Source: Alicyclobacillus sp.
GTDB lineage: Bacteria; Bacillota; Bacilli; Alicyclobacillales; Alicyclobacillaceae
Direction: 5' to 3'
Length of the DNA stretch: 64,000 bases
Assembly (NCBI GenBank): GCA_023511725.1
Contig: JAIMAY010000007.1
Location: 35,314-99,313 of the forward strand
Shown: positions 36,279 to 45,229 of the stretch, in pieces
How the letters are laid out: the number at the start of each line of letters is the position of its first letter
How positions within the stretch are numbered: position 1 is the first letter of the stretch
Notes under the pieces: generated by a model
The model's database searches: none
What the model was told of the DNA's origin: nothing
The model's input: only the letters and a program-made list of their open reading frames with translations
Made by a program: the position numbers and the translations under genes

Positions 36279-37214
36279 TCAGCCGACGACAGGCTGTTGA
36301 TGGCGGAAGCGGGCGACGCGGTCCGCAAAAGCTTCCCGCAGTCGATCCGTCACCGGTTGCGCGCCTCGCGCCTGCCACACGGTGCGGATCTCGCCCACCT
36401 CCGGCAGCAGCGAGACGGGCCGGTCCGCCGGCCATGTGTCGAGCGATCCGACGAGGCCCGCGGACACCGCCACACGCACGATGGGCTGTACCTCCACCGC
36501 CGTGCTGGTCATGAACACCTCGTCGACGGTCTCCAGTTCATGCCAGCTCAGCGGTTCTTCGTGCACGGGGATGCCCAGATCCCGCGCCAGGTCAAGCACG
36601 AAGCGGCGGGTGATGCCACCGAGGATGTATCGGTTCGCGGGATGGGTCCAGATCTCGCCGCCGCGAACGAACCAGGCGTTGCTGGAGGAACCTTCGGTGA
36701 TCAGGCCGGATCGGACCAGCAGGGCTTCCACAGCCCCCGCCCGGTGGGCGGCCTCTTTGGCCAAGACGTTGGGCAACAGGTTGAGGGTCTTCACCCACGG
36801 GTTCGCCCACCGCTCGTCCGGCAGCAGCAACACCCACGGTTCCACAGCCGCCTCTCCGGCGAACGGACGAACCGTCAGGCTGACGGAGGGTTTGGCGACG
36901 GGAAACAGGTGCGCGCGCGGAGCGATGCCACGCGTCACTTGCCAGTAGACCAGCGATTCCGGCTCCCCGCTCCGGCGCACCGCCTCGTTGATGAGCTCGA
37001 CCCACTCCTCGCGTGTGTGCGGATTCTCAATACCGATGGCCGCAAGGCTGCGCTCCAATCGCTCGATGTGCCACTCCAGCAGGAACGGACGCCCGGAATA
37101 CACGCGCACAACCTCGTACACACCGTCGCCAAACTGGTGACCGCGCTCGTCGATGGGGATGCGGGCCGCATCCGGATCCAAGAACTGCCCATTCAGGTAC
37201 GCCACAACCGCCAC
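36279..37214 (-). CDS. dat: D-amino acid aminotransferase (D-alanine transaminase)
   Basis: 311 residues, fold-type IV PLP enzyme. The PLP lysine lies in VKTLNLLPNVLAK, followed by TEGSSSN (phosphate loop), THPANRYILGGITR and MTSTAVEVQPI, which together match Bacillus Dat better than branched-chain aminotransferase. It makes D-glutamate for peptidoglycan from D-alanine and 2-oxoglutarate. GTG at 37214 is chosen because GGAGGGG is seven bases upstream; a much longer frame reads into the divergent HIT gene. Divergent from hit, 81 bases apart. Confidence 0.92.
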   Translation of the reverse strand: MAVVAYLNGQFLDPDAARIPIDERGHQFGDGVYEVVRVYSGRPFLLEWHIERLERSLAAIGIENPHTREEWVELINEAVRRSGEPESLVYWQVTRGIAPRAHLFPVAKPSVSLTVRPFAGEAAVEPWVLLLPDERWANPWVKTLNLLPNVLAKEAAHRAGAVEALLVRSGLITEGSSSNAWFVRGGEIWTHPANRYILGGITRRFVLDLARDLGIPVHEEPLSWHELETVDEVFMTSTAVEVQPIVRVAVSAGLVGSLDTWPADRPVSLLPEVGEIRTVWQARGAQPVTDRLREAFADRVARFRHQQPVVG

Positions 37215-37295
37215 GGGACTTCCCCTCCCCAGAACCGATATGTATGCTATAGATGATAACAAACTTTTGAAGCGTGCGAACCAGGAGTGGATGGA

Positions 37296-37640
37296 ATGGA
37301 CGATTGCATTTTTTGCCGGATCGTCAGGGGCGAGCTGCCTAGCGACAAAGTGTTGGAGACGGATGAGGTGCTGGCGTTCAAGGATATTCGCCCCCAGGCG
37401 CCGGTGCATGTGTTGCTGATTCCGAAGAAGCACATTCCCTCCGCGCACCATGTGACGGAGGAAGATGCGGCGCTGGTCGGTCAGCTGCATCTGGCCGCGC
37501 AACGCGTGGCGGAACAACTCGGGATTGCCGGGACCGGGTATCGGCTCGTGACGAACATCGGAACGCACGGCCAGCAGACGGTGCATCACCTGCATTACCA
37601 CCTGATTGGCGGCCGTCAGCTGCAGTGGCCGCCCGGCTGA
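37296..37640 (+). CDS. hit: HIT-family nucleotide hydrolase
   Basis: 114 residues, histidine triad protein. The HxHxH motif is at His98, His100 and His102 (HHLHYHL); CIFC near residue 4 is a zinc-binding pair often found in this branch. HIT proteins cleave purine phosphoramidates and related AMP conjugates. ATG at 37296 is chosen because AGGAG is eight bases away; a GTG three codons earlier is too close. The 81-base gap to dat holds A/T-rich promoter-like sequence on both strands that I cannot resolve. Confidence 0.92.
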   Translation: MDDCIFCRIVRGELPSDKVLETDEVLAFKDIRPQAPVHVLLIPKKHIPSAHHVTEEDAALVGQLHLAAQRVAEQLGIAGTGYRLVTNIGTHGQQTVHHLHYHLIGGRQLQWPPG

Positions 37641-37647
37641 TGAGGGT

Positions 37648-37681
37648 AAAAAAGGCGCCGCGACATCTACGTGCGGCGCCT
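37648..37681 (-). terminator. rho-independent terminator after the OsmC gene
   Basis: Nine-pair stem AGGCGCCGC/GCGGCGCCT followed, on minus, by TTTTTT. It also serves the converging hit gene. Confidence 0.85.
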
Positions 37682-37700
37682 GTTTGCTTCCTTCTCACGT

Positions 37701-38165
37701 TCAGAGCTCGGGGTCCGCGGTTGCCTCCTCCACACGGTCGTCCTCCGGGACCTCCTCGCCATTCAGGACCAGGTGCGGAATGATCCGGGCCTTCAGCGAT
37801 GCGGAGGCCGAGCAATACTTCTGTTCGCTCAGATGGATGGCCCGCCACACCTTGGCCGGCGGAATCTCTCCGTCCACATGATAGGTGACGTGGATCTCCG
37901 TGAACGCTTGGGGATGCTCCTCTCTGCGCGTGCCGGCCGCCTCGATATCGAGCCTGTCCAGCGGCAGCCGCATTTTTTCCAGGATCATGGCGATGTCGAT
38001 CCCGGTACAACCGACGAGACCCATCAGCAGGAGTTCCATCGGCCGATGCCCCTGACCTTCACCGCCGACATCCGCCTTGGCATCCATCGGCACGGGTTGT
38101 CCCCACGAACCCATCGCTTCGAACCGGCGGCGTCCGCGCCAACGGGCCGTGACCTTCATTTCCAC
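37701..38165 (-). CDS. OsmC/Ohr-family peroxide reductase
   Basis: 154 residues. The two redox cysteines are at Cys53 (VGCTGIDI) and Cys118 (EQKYCSAS), the OsmC/Ohr spacing, with the family's MELLLMGL stretch before the first. They reduce organic hydroperoxides with lipoyl or thiol electrons. The YhfA-like branch within OsmC is likely. GTG at 38165 is chosen (GGAGG eight bases upstream); ATG two codons later is possible. Convergent with hit. Confidence 0.87.
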   Translation of the reverse strand: MEMKVTARWRGRRRFEAMGSWGQPVPMDAKADVGGEGQGHRPMELLLMGLVGCTGIDIAMILEKMRLPLDRLDIEAAGTRREEHPQAFTEIHVTYHVDGEIPPAKVWRAIHLSEQKYCSASASLKARIIPHLVLNGEEVPEDDRVEEATADPEL

Positions 38166-38266
38166 TCGGCCCACCTCCTCTGTGCTACGCCTGTCGGCCT
38201 CTATTGTACCGCGACGCCCCCGCATCCCGCGAGTGCAACGACCGCCCTTCTCACGCACACCTCTCG

Positions 38267-38650
38267 CTAAGGCGAGACCACCAGCGTTCCGCGCATGCCG
38301 GGTTCAGGCCGTCCTCCCGTGTCTGAGTAATAGGGGAATCTGCCGGCCCTATCCGGCACAAACCCGATGCGCGTCCGTTCTCCTGGCGCCAGATTGGGCC
38401 CGAACACGTAGAAGTCGCGCAGAACGAAGTTGTGTGTGCGCGATCCCGCATTCACCACCTCCAGCTCCACCCGCTGCCCCACCTTGGCAGAAAGCGTGGC
38501 GGGCACAATGCTGCCATCCCGAAGGGTTACGGTTCGTGGAGCCTGAGCGTCGGCGGTCGCCATGCTCGCGACCACAGATAAGGCGAACGCCATGATGAAA
38601 AGTGAAGGGGGCTTGGCCCGCCGCAATTCCATCCACCGCCGCACGCGCAT
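38267..38650 (-). CDS. exported cupredoxin-fold protein without copper ligands
   Basis: 127 residues. A signal peptide or anchor (about residues 14-36) precedes a plastocyanin-like domain ending GRFPYYSDTGGRPEPGMRG. In true cupredoxins this loop supplies Cys, His and Met; here the Cys position is Ser109 and the second His is Arg114, while the first His (His73 in RTHNFVL) and Met119 remain. A type 1 copper site is therefore unlikely; the protein may bind metal weakly, or be a structural partner. ATG 38650 follows GGGAGG. The next gene, a 30-residue membrane peptide, is divergent. Confidence 0.75.
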   Translation of the reverse strand: MRVRRWMELRRAKPPSLFIMAFALSVVASMATADAQAPRTVTLRDGSIVPATLSAKVGQRVELEVVNAGSRTHNFVLRDFYVFGPNLAPGERTRIGFVPDRAGRFPYYSDTGGRPEPGMRGTLVVSP

Positions 38651-38813
38651 CGTCCTCCCGCCTCTACCATGTCCCTCCACGCCGACGGCTATGCTTCCTG
38701 CAGATCCCGAGCCGGTGTGGCAAAGTGGAATACGACGGCATAGGCTGGGAGCGGAACACTGGGCGAATGCCGGGGACCGCGTCAAACCCGGCCCGCCGCA
38801 GGAGGCGACCCAG

Positions 38814-38906
38814 ATGAATCGATCGCGATGGGCGCTGATCTTCCTTGTTATCTTCGCGCTGATCTTTCTGTTGGTCCCGTACGGCCCGCGGCCGTCTTCG
38901 CAGTAG
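38814..38906 (+). CDS. 30-residue single-pass membrane peptide
   Basis: A short frame coding for a two-residue polar start (NR), one 18-20 residue hydrophobic helix (WALIFLVIFALIFLLVPY), and a short polar tail. AGGAGG lies eight bases before the ATG, a near-ideal ribosome site, which is the main evidence that it is real. No known family. It lies between a divergent exported cupredoxin gene and convergent PAP2 gene; a small membrane partner or regulator is possible. Confidence 0.5.
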   Translation: MNRSRWALIFLVIFALIFLLVPYGPRPSSQ

Positions 38907-38959
38907 GCCCGCCCTCGGCGGGATCTCCTAAGCCGCTGCGGCAGGGCTGCGTGGCCACA

Positions 38960-39487
38960 CTACATGCAGCACAAGCCCGCTACGCTGCCGAAGAGCGCGC
39001 CGTGCAGGGCACCCGCAACAACGTCCGTGACGTGATGCAAACCACCGTAGATGCGCGCCATACTCACCAGCACCGCCAACAGGCAGAGGATGGGCCCGTA
39101 CACAGGCACCGCCGCCATCGCCATCGCCAGGGCGAACGCGCCGGACGCATGGTTGCTCGGAAACGACCCACCCCTACCGTGCCCGACGAGCGGCAGTACC
39201 GCGAGTTCCTCAAACGGACGCGGGCGTGCGAAGCGCCGCGTCACAGGTTCGTTGACCATGCGCACAGCGATGGCGGCCAGCACGGCGGCGATGGCATGGC
39301 GGACGGCTTGTACATGCCACGTTCCAGACAGCCCAATGCCGGCGGCCGCCATGGCCATGAACCCCAGCATCCACACCGGCGTCCATGTGGCGAACACCAC
39401 CGCCGCGGCATCGACCATGGGATGCCGGTGCCACTGCCGCACACACCAGCGACTGACCCGCCTGTCCAGGACAAATCCTTCCCACAC
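38960..39487 (-). CDS. PAP2-family phosphatase (undecaprenyl-pyrophosphate phosphatase-like)
   Basis: 175 residues, about five membrane helices. All three motifs are present: RRFARPRP (motif 1), GGSFPSNHAS (motif 2) and ARIYGGLHHVTDVVAG (motif 3). This is the BcrC/PgpB type that dephosphorylates undecaprenyl diphosphate or phosphatidylglycerol phosphate outside the membrane. GTG start at 39487, separated from the upstream lipoprotein stop by only three bases, so the two are cotranscribed. Confidence 0.88.
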   Translation of the reverse strand: MWEGFVLDRRVSRWCVRQWHRHPMVDAAAVVFATWTPVWMLGFMAMAAAGIGLSGTWHVQAVRHAIAAVLAAIAVRMVNEPVTRRFARPRPFEELAVLPLVGHGRGGSFPSNHASGAFALAMAMAAVPVYGPILCLLAVLVSMARIYGGLHHVTDVVAGALHGALFGSVAGLCCM

Positions 39488-39490
39488 GTT

Positions 39491-40564
39491 TCACGCCGCC
39501 CCCTCGTCGTCACTGTAGCTGCGATGCACAGGCTGCGTCGTACCACGCGCGAGCTCCGCCGACAGATTCTGCATCAACGCCTGATGAAACGCGGGGACCT
39601 GGTGCAGGACGAGATCTCCCTCGTGGTTGTAGGTGTACGCTTGATGCGTGAAGTTGGCGCTGCCGATGATGAACGTGGAGCCGCCGTCCACATCGAGGAT
39701 CTTGGCATGCATCCACTCATTGCCATACGGCTTGTAGAAGCGAACGGTGGCACCCGCAGCGCGGAGCTCGGAAGCGGCTTTGCGGTTCTGGCTCTGACCC
39801 GGGTCCAGCAGCACCTGCACCGCCACCCCTCGCTTGGCGGCCGCCGTGAGAGCGTCGAGCACGTCCCACTCGGAGAGGTCAAACGCCTCCATGTCGATCT
39901 CGCTGTGCGCCCCCTCGATGGCCCGAACCACCTGGCGTTCGATAGCTCCATCGACGTATACCGGGTCGTGCAGCGCAGGTTTTCCTCCGGCCCCACCACG
40001 CGCGCGCGACCAGTCCCACAGGAACACGGTGCGATAAGACGGATTGGGATGATCAACGCGCACAGAGGCGTCGTTGTTGTCCCAACTGTGCGCGCCGAAG
40101 TTCATGCCGCCCATCAGCGCACCCGCATCGGTGACCAGCAGCTTGATGTGGCTGATCCCGTGCGAGATCCGCAGCGACGCCACAGGCACGCCCGCCTTTT
40201 GTAGCGCAGGCACGCCGGTTTGCTGCGAGTGGCTTTCCGTGGCGTCCACCACCACGCGCGTGTCGACACCACGCCGACGTGCATCCGCGAGCGCCGAGAG
40301 AATGTCGGGATCGGACAACTCGTACATATCGAGCCAGCAGTACTGGCGGCTTGCTCGAATGAGGTCCAGCGCCGCCTGCTTGACATCCTTGCCCCACACC
40401 AGCGTCATGTCGCCCTCTTGCACCGGAGCCGGGAGCGGCCTGGTGCTGGTGGTGCCGGAGCGTGGCACTCCGCATCCCGCTAGCGCGCATAGCATGACCA
40501 CAGCAACCGCCGAGGAGAGGATGCCGCGCCAACACGTCGTCAGCCGAACCTTCATGCGTCTCAT
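39491..40564 (-). CDS. phospholipase-D-like lipoprotein
   Basis: About 357 residues. A lipobox LAGC near residue 30 follows a hydrophobic leader, so it is a lipoprotein. Two HKD half-sites: HIKLLVTDAGALMGGMNF and MHAKILDVDGGSTFIIGSANF, both with His and Lys, so the enzyme should be active as a phosphodiesterase. PLD-family members hydrolyse or transfer phospholipid headgroups (cardiolipin synthase type) or cut nucleic acids; the lipid link fits the PAP2 gene downstream. ATG 40564 follows GGGGGT; a longer frame reading further upstream is possible. Confidence 0.86.
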   Translation of the reverse strand: MRRMKVRLTTCWRGILSSAVAVVMLCALAGCGVPRSGTTSTRPLPAPVQEGDMTLVWGKDVKQAALDLIRASRQYCWLDMYELSDPDILSALADARRRGVDTRVVVDATESHSQQTGVPALQKAGVPVASLRISHGISHIKLLVTDAGALMGGMNFGAHSWDNNDASVRVDHPNPSYRTVFLWDWSRARGGAGGKPALHDPVYVDGAIERQVVRAIEGAHSEIDMEAFDLSEWDVLDALTAAAKRGVAVQVLLDPGQSQNRKAASELRAAGATVRFYKPYGNEWMHAKILDVDGGSTFIIGSANFTHQAYTYNHEGDLVLHQVPAFHQALMQNLSAELARGTTQPVHRSYSDDEGAA

Positions 40565-40648
40565 GAGGACACCCCCGTTTTCATGCCTCACCTTTCCACA
40601 CAGACGGGGCGGCCTCCTGTTTTCCATTGGATCAGTGGCAAAACGATA

Positions 40649-41947
40649 TCACCGTTCACCTTCGGGAATGATCAGGCGCTGCGGCCTGCGAAGCAGCCGA
40701 GGCAGCCAAAAACCCACAAACCACGTAAACGCCAGCCATGACAGAAGGCCACCGGCGGCGAACAAACCCGCGGTATCTCCGCCATGAAGCTGCATCGTGA
40801 AAGCGAGCACCATCAAGAGCGCGCCGCCTGCTGCACACCCCACCTGCGTGACGGCACAACCCACACACGGTTCGCCCACCGCAAGCAGGTCCGGAAACAC
40901 GCTGTGCGCCACCCCGTATACCAGCAGAGTGATCCAACCGAGAAACAGAAGATGCCTGGCAGGTAACTGCAGCGGGTCCGCACCCGCCAGCAGCGCGATA
41001 CCCAGCACAGCGGCGAACGCCCAGCCCAAGAGCCACCCCATCCGCCCCGCCAGACGACGGGGGGCGGCGGGAAGGGTGTCGGATCGGCCGAGCATGGTGG
41101 TGACCAAGACGGTCAGGGCCATGCCCAGGATAGCTGCGCCGAGGATCTTGTCTCCTGCGATCTGGCCCCAGGGACGGTGAGCGTCCGGCGCGCGTCCCGC
41201 CACGGCCAGCACCAGACCCAGAAACCAAAGGAATTGCACAGCCCGATAGGCGGCTGGAGGGACGCGGCACCCCATCAACCGTCCGTGCAGATGCATGGCG
41301 ACCGCCAGCACCGTGCCCACCAGCCAGCCGTCATCCACAAGCACGGCGATGTAGGGAGGCTCCCCCATGACCGGATGCCGCAGCGCGTTGACGGCCATCC
41401 ACCAGGCCGCCAATATCCAAAGCATGAGGGCAAGGTCCGTTCCACGTTGGCCAATCCGGTCCGTCGCCGTCCAGTGCTCCGCACGCGCAAGATACGCGAC
41501 GCGTGCCGACGGCATGAGCGGGTTCTCGCCGGCGGCCCTCGCTCGGCGTCCGGCCCGCACAGCGGAGAGGATGTTGTAGAGGAACAGTGTCGGCGCCACA
41601 GCCTGCAGTACGACCCCGGCCCGCCACAGACCTAAGCCGTCTCCGAGGACGCCGATGATTTGGAGGATCACCCCCGCCTCCGCCACCGCGAGTTGCAGCC
41701 AACCAGGCCATGCCCGCGGCGGACGAAGGCCGGCGGAGGTGGCGAGGACTGCATAGGTCATGCCATAGATCATCATCGTCAACCAGCCAAAACGATTCAC
41801 CACGGCGTGCACGTCGCCCATCGTCCCCCACCACGCGGGATGCAGCGCCATCAGCATGCCAAGCGTGGTGCCGACGAGAAAGTTGATCATGGCAAAGAGG
41901 ATGAAGGCGATGGATAGCGCGCTCATCGCACGCTGGGATGTGCTCAC
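40649..41947 (-). CDS. polytopic membrane protein, heme-copper-oxidase-I/NnrS-like
   Basis: 432 residues, 11-12 hydrophobic helices. Conserved-looking histidines sit near helix ends (HPAWWGTMGDVHAVVNRFGW near residue 40, MHLHGR, AHSVFP, MQLHGG). That distribution recalls cytochrome oxidase subunit I-like and NnrS-like heme proteins, but the full Cu-B triad cannot be identified. A loop with three cysteines (EPCVGCAVTQVGC) near residue 375 is unusual. A GTG start with GGGGTGAT upstream. The upstream gap of 95 bases has no clear promoter. No oxidase subunits II or III were found nearby, so it is an orphan. Confidence 0.55.
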   Translation of the reverse strand: MSTSQRAMSALSIAFILFAMINFLVGTTLGMLMALHPAWWGTMGDVHAVVNRFGWLTMMIYGMTYAVLATSAGLRPPRAWPGWLQLAVAEAGVILQIIGVLGDGLGLWRAGVVLQAVAPTLFLYNILSAVRAGRRARAAGENPLMPSARVAYLARAEHWTATDRIGQRGTDLALMLWILAAWWMAVNALRHPVMGEPPYIAVLVDDGWLVGTVLAVAMHLHGRLMGCRVPPAAYRAVQFLWFLGLVLAVAGRAPDAHRPWGQIAGDKILGAAILGMALTVLVTTMLGRSDTLPAAPRRLAGRMGWLLGWAFAAVLGIALLAGADPLQLPARHLLFLGWITLLVYGVAHSVFPDLLAVGEPCVGCAVTQVGCAAGGALLMVLAFTMQLHGGDTAGLFAAGGLLSWLAFTWFVGFWLPRLLRRPQRLIIPEGER

Positions 41948-42042
41948 CTATGATCACCCCGGCTTCACAGCGTGATCGGGCGCTTCCGGCGTAACAGAGC
42001 CTCCGCGGCGCACCACCATTCGCCCCTCAGTGTACAGGATGA

Positions 42043-45000
42043 TCACGATACACGCACGCCGTGGAATCTGCAGAACTGCGTCCACGACCACACGCGCTCC
42101 ACGCGCAGTTGCGGATAATCCCCGGCGCGGCGGTCGATCACGCCATCCATCACCACCCATCGCCCGCTCGGCGTGAACAGCACCGCCCCGCTGGCGCGGT
42201 AGACCTGCTCAAACACCACCGCATCCAACAGCGCGGTCTCATCCTCCAGCGTCACGAACACCACCGTCCGCCCACTGCGCGTCGGCGGCCGGTGCGGTCG
42301 AACCGCAATCCCGGCCACCCGCACGCGCTCACCATCCGCCGCTCGCAGTGCTTCCCGGAGGGTCCGGCACCCCGCCTGCGCCAGCGCGGGCCGCCACAAG
42401 GACAGGAGATGGCCAGAGAGCCCAACGCCCAACAGGGCGTATTCATCCGCCAGTTTGACGTTCAGCGGGAGGTCCGCGTCCGTCCAGGGCGACGGTGCAT
42501 CCGCCGCCTCCGCCAGGGCCGGGAGGCCCGCTGTCAGCCGCGGCCCGTCCGCCGCGGTGATTCCCCCCCTCTGCCGATCCGCCAGCCACACCGGCAGCGA
42601 CCACAGGAGCGCGCGGCGAGCGTGGGGATGCAGAGCGTCGGCGGCGCCGGATCGGACCAAGCGTTCCGCCGTCAACGCATCCACCTCCGGCACGCGCTGC
42701 AGCAAATCGTGCAGGCTGCTGAACGGCACCCGCGCGCGCTCGCGCTCGATGGCCCGCGCCACCGGCTCCCGCATGCCTTTCAGCAGACGAAAACCGAGCC
42801 GGATGGCCCCATTCTCCACCGTGCAATCCCATTCGCTGCACGTCACATCCAGCCTGCGCACCTCCACGCCGCGGCGACGCGCCTCGGCGCACAGGACGTG
42901 CACCGGATAGTAGCCCATCGGATACTGGTTGAGGATGGCCGCAAAGAACTCCGCCGGGTGGTGCCGCACAAGATAGGCCGTCTTGTAGGCCGTGCTGGCG
43001 AAAGCGGCGGCGTGCGCCTCGCAGAAGCCGTAACCGGCATACGCACGAATGCAGGCGAACACCGCCTGCGCCACGTCGGGCGCCACACCGGCCTCTTCCG
43101 CTTTACGCAAAAACTCTCGGCCAATCTCGTCCATCTCCCGCAGTGATCGCACCCGGCTCATCACCCGCCGCAACCGGTCCGCCTCCCCCGGCGTAAAATT
43201 CGCAATGGCCGTGGCAATTTCAATCACCTGCTCCTGAAACAGCACCACCCCGTATGTCTTTTCGAGAATGGGCGCCAGCTTCGGATGCAGGTAGGTCACC
43301 GGCTGCTCGCCGCGACGGCGGGCCAGAAACGGCTCGACCATGTTGCCCTGCACCGGTCCGGGCCGAATCAGGGCCACACTCGCCACCAGGTCCTCCAATT
43401 TGTCCGGTTTGAGCCGGCTCTGCAGCACTCGCTGCGCCGGGCTCTCGAGCTGGAACACGCCGACGCTCTCCCCGCGCCCGAGCATGCGATAGGTTTCCGG
43501 ATCCTCCGCCGGAATCCGGTCCAGATCCAGCCTTCGCCCAGCGCGCTCCGCCAACCGCACGGCGTCCTCCATCGCACCCAGCGTGCGCAGGGAGAGAAGA
43601 TCCAGCTTCACACAGCCGACACGCTCCACGTCCTCTTTGTCAAACGGCGTCATCCAATCGCCTTTGGCGGAAGGCTGGAGGCAGGTGATTTCAAACAGCG
43701 GCCGGCGGCTGACTACCACACCGCCCACGTGCATCCCGAGATGGCGCGGGAAGCCGGCGATGTCTGCGGCGATTTTCCACAGCAGCCGCAGTCGATCCCG
43801 GTATGACGCATAGACCCGCAGTTCCGGCACGCGGTCCAGCAACTCCTCCAACCCGTCGGCGTGTGCCGACCAGGGGATGCGCTTGGCCAGGCCGTCGAGC
43901 AGCGCATCCGGCAGCCCGAGCGCAGCCCCCACCTCCCGCACCGCTGATCTGCCCCGAAACGTCTGGTAGGTGGCAATGCGCGCCACGTGACGTTCCCCGT
44001 AGCGGCGGTAAACGTAAGCCATCACCTCGTCGCGCCGCCGGTGATCAAAATCGATGTCGATGTCGGGCATCTCCGCGCGCTCCAGGCTCATGAAGCGTTC
44101 GAACAGCAGACCGCGGCCGGCGGCATCCACATCCGTCAGATACAGGCAGTAGGCCACCGCGGAATCCGCCGCGGACCCGCGCCCCGCACAGCGAATGCCG
44201 CGGCGGCGAGCGAACTGCACGATATCCCACACCATGAGGAAATAATCCGCATAGCCGAGTGCCTCAATCACGGCCAGTTCGTGCTCCAGCCGAGCGGTCA
44301 GCGCGGGCGTCAACCGGCCATACCGTTCCCGCGCCCCGGCAAACGTCAGTTCGCGCAGATACGCCGCGGCGTCCGTCACACCCGGTGGCAGCTCGAACGC
44401 GGGAAACTGCGGCCGCCCGAGATCCAACACCACCTCGCAGCGCTCCGCGATGCGCGCAGTGTTTTCGAGCGCCTGCGGCCAGGCGCCCCATCGCTGTTCC
44501 GCCTCCTCCACACCGTGCAGCCAACGCGCCGCGTTGAGCGGGCGCTCCGGGTGAGGCGTGTGCACATCGCAGCGCAGGCGAATGCAGGAGAGGATATCGT
44601 GGACCGCGGCCTGCTCCGGCCTGGCATAATGGACATCGCTGGTGGCCACCAGCGGAATGCCAAGCGTTTGCCCCAACTCCGCGAGCTTCGCATTGATGGA
44701 CAGCCAGCCGGGATAAGCATCCCCCTGCAGTTCGAGATAAAAGGCGCCGGGAAAAGCATCGCGCAAGCGCTCCGCCCATTCCCGAGCCCATGCCCATTCG
44801 CGGCGGCGCAGGTGCTGCACCAGCCGCCCCCGCCGACAGCCGGAGAGCACCACCAACCCAGGACCCGCCCGCCACAGCTCCGCCCATGGCAATTTCGGCT
44901 GCCTGCGGCCGTCCGGACCAGCGCGCGCCTTCGTCAACAGTTCGCACAGCGTTCGGTAGCCCATTCGCGTCTCGGCCAGGATGGTCAGATGCGAGCCATC

Positions 45001-45216
45001 CTCCATCGTCACCTCCGCCCCGGAGAGGGGCTTGATCCCATACACCGTCGCCCAGTGGTGGAGTTGTGGCAAAGCCGCCACCGTATCGTGATCCGTGATG
45101 GCCAGTGCCGGCATCTCCAACGCCGCCGCCTGAGCGACCAGCGTCTCCACCGAAGAAGCGCCGTCCAGAAACGAGAACGGCGAGTGACAGTGAAGATGGA
45201 CAAACGGATGCCTCAC
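42043..45216 (-). CDS. dnaE2: DnaE2-type error-prone DNA polymerase III alpha subunit
   Basis: 1,057 residues, about 100 shorter than replicative DnaE, as for DnaE2/ImuC. The N-terminal PHP domain starts HLHCHSPFSFLDGAS, and the palm carries GRGSAADSAVAY and the triple aspartate PDIDIDFD. Fingers, helix-hairpin-helix and OB domains follow. No exonuclease domain. GTG at 45216 was chosen (GGGGGGA upstream); a longer frame runs into the DUF6504 gene. It lies 13 bases after DUF6504, third in the imuB operon, behind LexA boxes, which is the DnaE2 mutasome setting. The normal Firmicutes replicases would be PolC and DnaE3 elsewhere. Confidence 0.88.
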   Translation of the reverse strand: MRHPFVHLHCHSPFSFLDGASSVETLVAQAAALEMPALAITDHDTVAALPQLHHWATVYGIKPLSGAEVTMEDGSHLTILAETRMGYRTLCELLTKARAGPDGRRQPKLPWAELWRAGPGLVVLSGCRRGRLVQHLRRREWAWAREWAERLRDAFPGAFYLELQGDAYPGWLSINAKLAELGQTLGIPLVATSDVHYARPEQAAVHDILSCIRLRCDVHTPHPERPLNAARWLHGVEEAEQRWGAWPQALENTARIAERCEVVLDLGRPQFPAFELPPGVTDAAAYLRELTFAGARERYGRLTPALTARLEHELAVIEALGYADYFLMVWDIVQFARRRGIRCAGRGSAADSAVAYCLYLTDVDAAGRGLLFERFMSLERAEMPDIDIDFDHRRRDEVMAYVYRRYGERHVARIATYQTFRGRSAVREVGAALGLPDALLDGLAKRIPWSAHADGLEELLDRVPELRVYASYRDRLRLLWKIAADIAGFPRHLGMHVGGVVVSRRPLFEITCLQPSAKGDWMTPFDKEDVERVGCVKLDLLSLRTLGAMEDAVRLAERAGRRLDLDRIPAEDPETYRMLGRGESVGVFQLESPAQRVLQSRLKPDKLEDLVASVALIRPGPVQGNMVEPFLARRRGEQPVTYLHPKLAPILEKTYGVVLFQEQVIEIATAIANFTPGEADRLRRVMSRVRSLREMDEIGREFLRKAEEAGVAPDVAQAVFACIRAYAGYGFCEAHAAAFASTAYKTAYLVRHHPAEFFAAILNQYPMGYYPVHVLCAEARRRGVEVRRLDVTCSEWDCTVENGAIRLGFRLLKGMREPVARAIERERARVPFSSLHDLLQRVPEVDALTAERLVRSGAADALHPHARRALLWSLPVWLADRQRGGITAADGPRLTAGLPALAEAADAPSPWTDADLPLNVKLADEYALLGVGLSGHLLSLWRPALAQAGCRTLREALRAADGERVRVAGIAVRPHRPPTRSGRTVVFVTLEDETALLDAVVFEQVYRASGAVLFTPSGRWVVMDGVIDRRAGDYPQLRVERVWSWTQFCRFHGVRVS

Positions 45217-45229
45217 CGCAATCCCCCCG

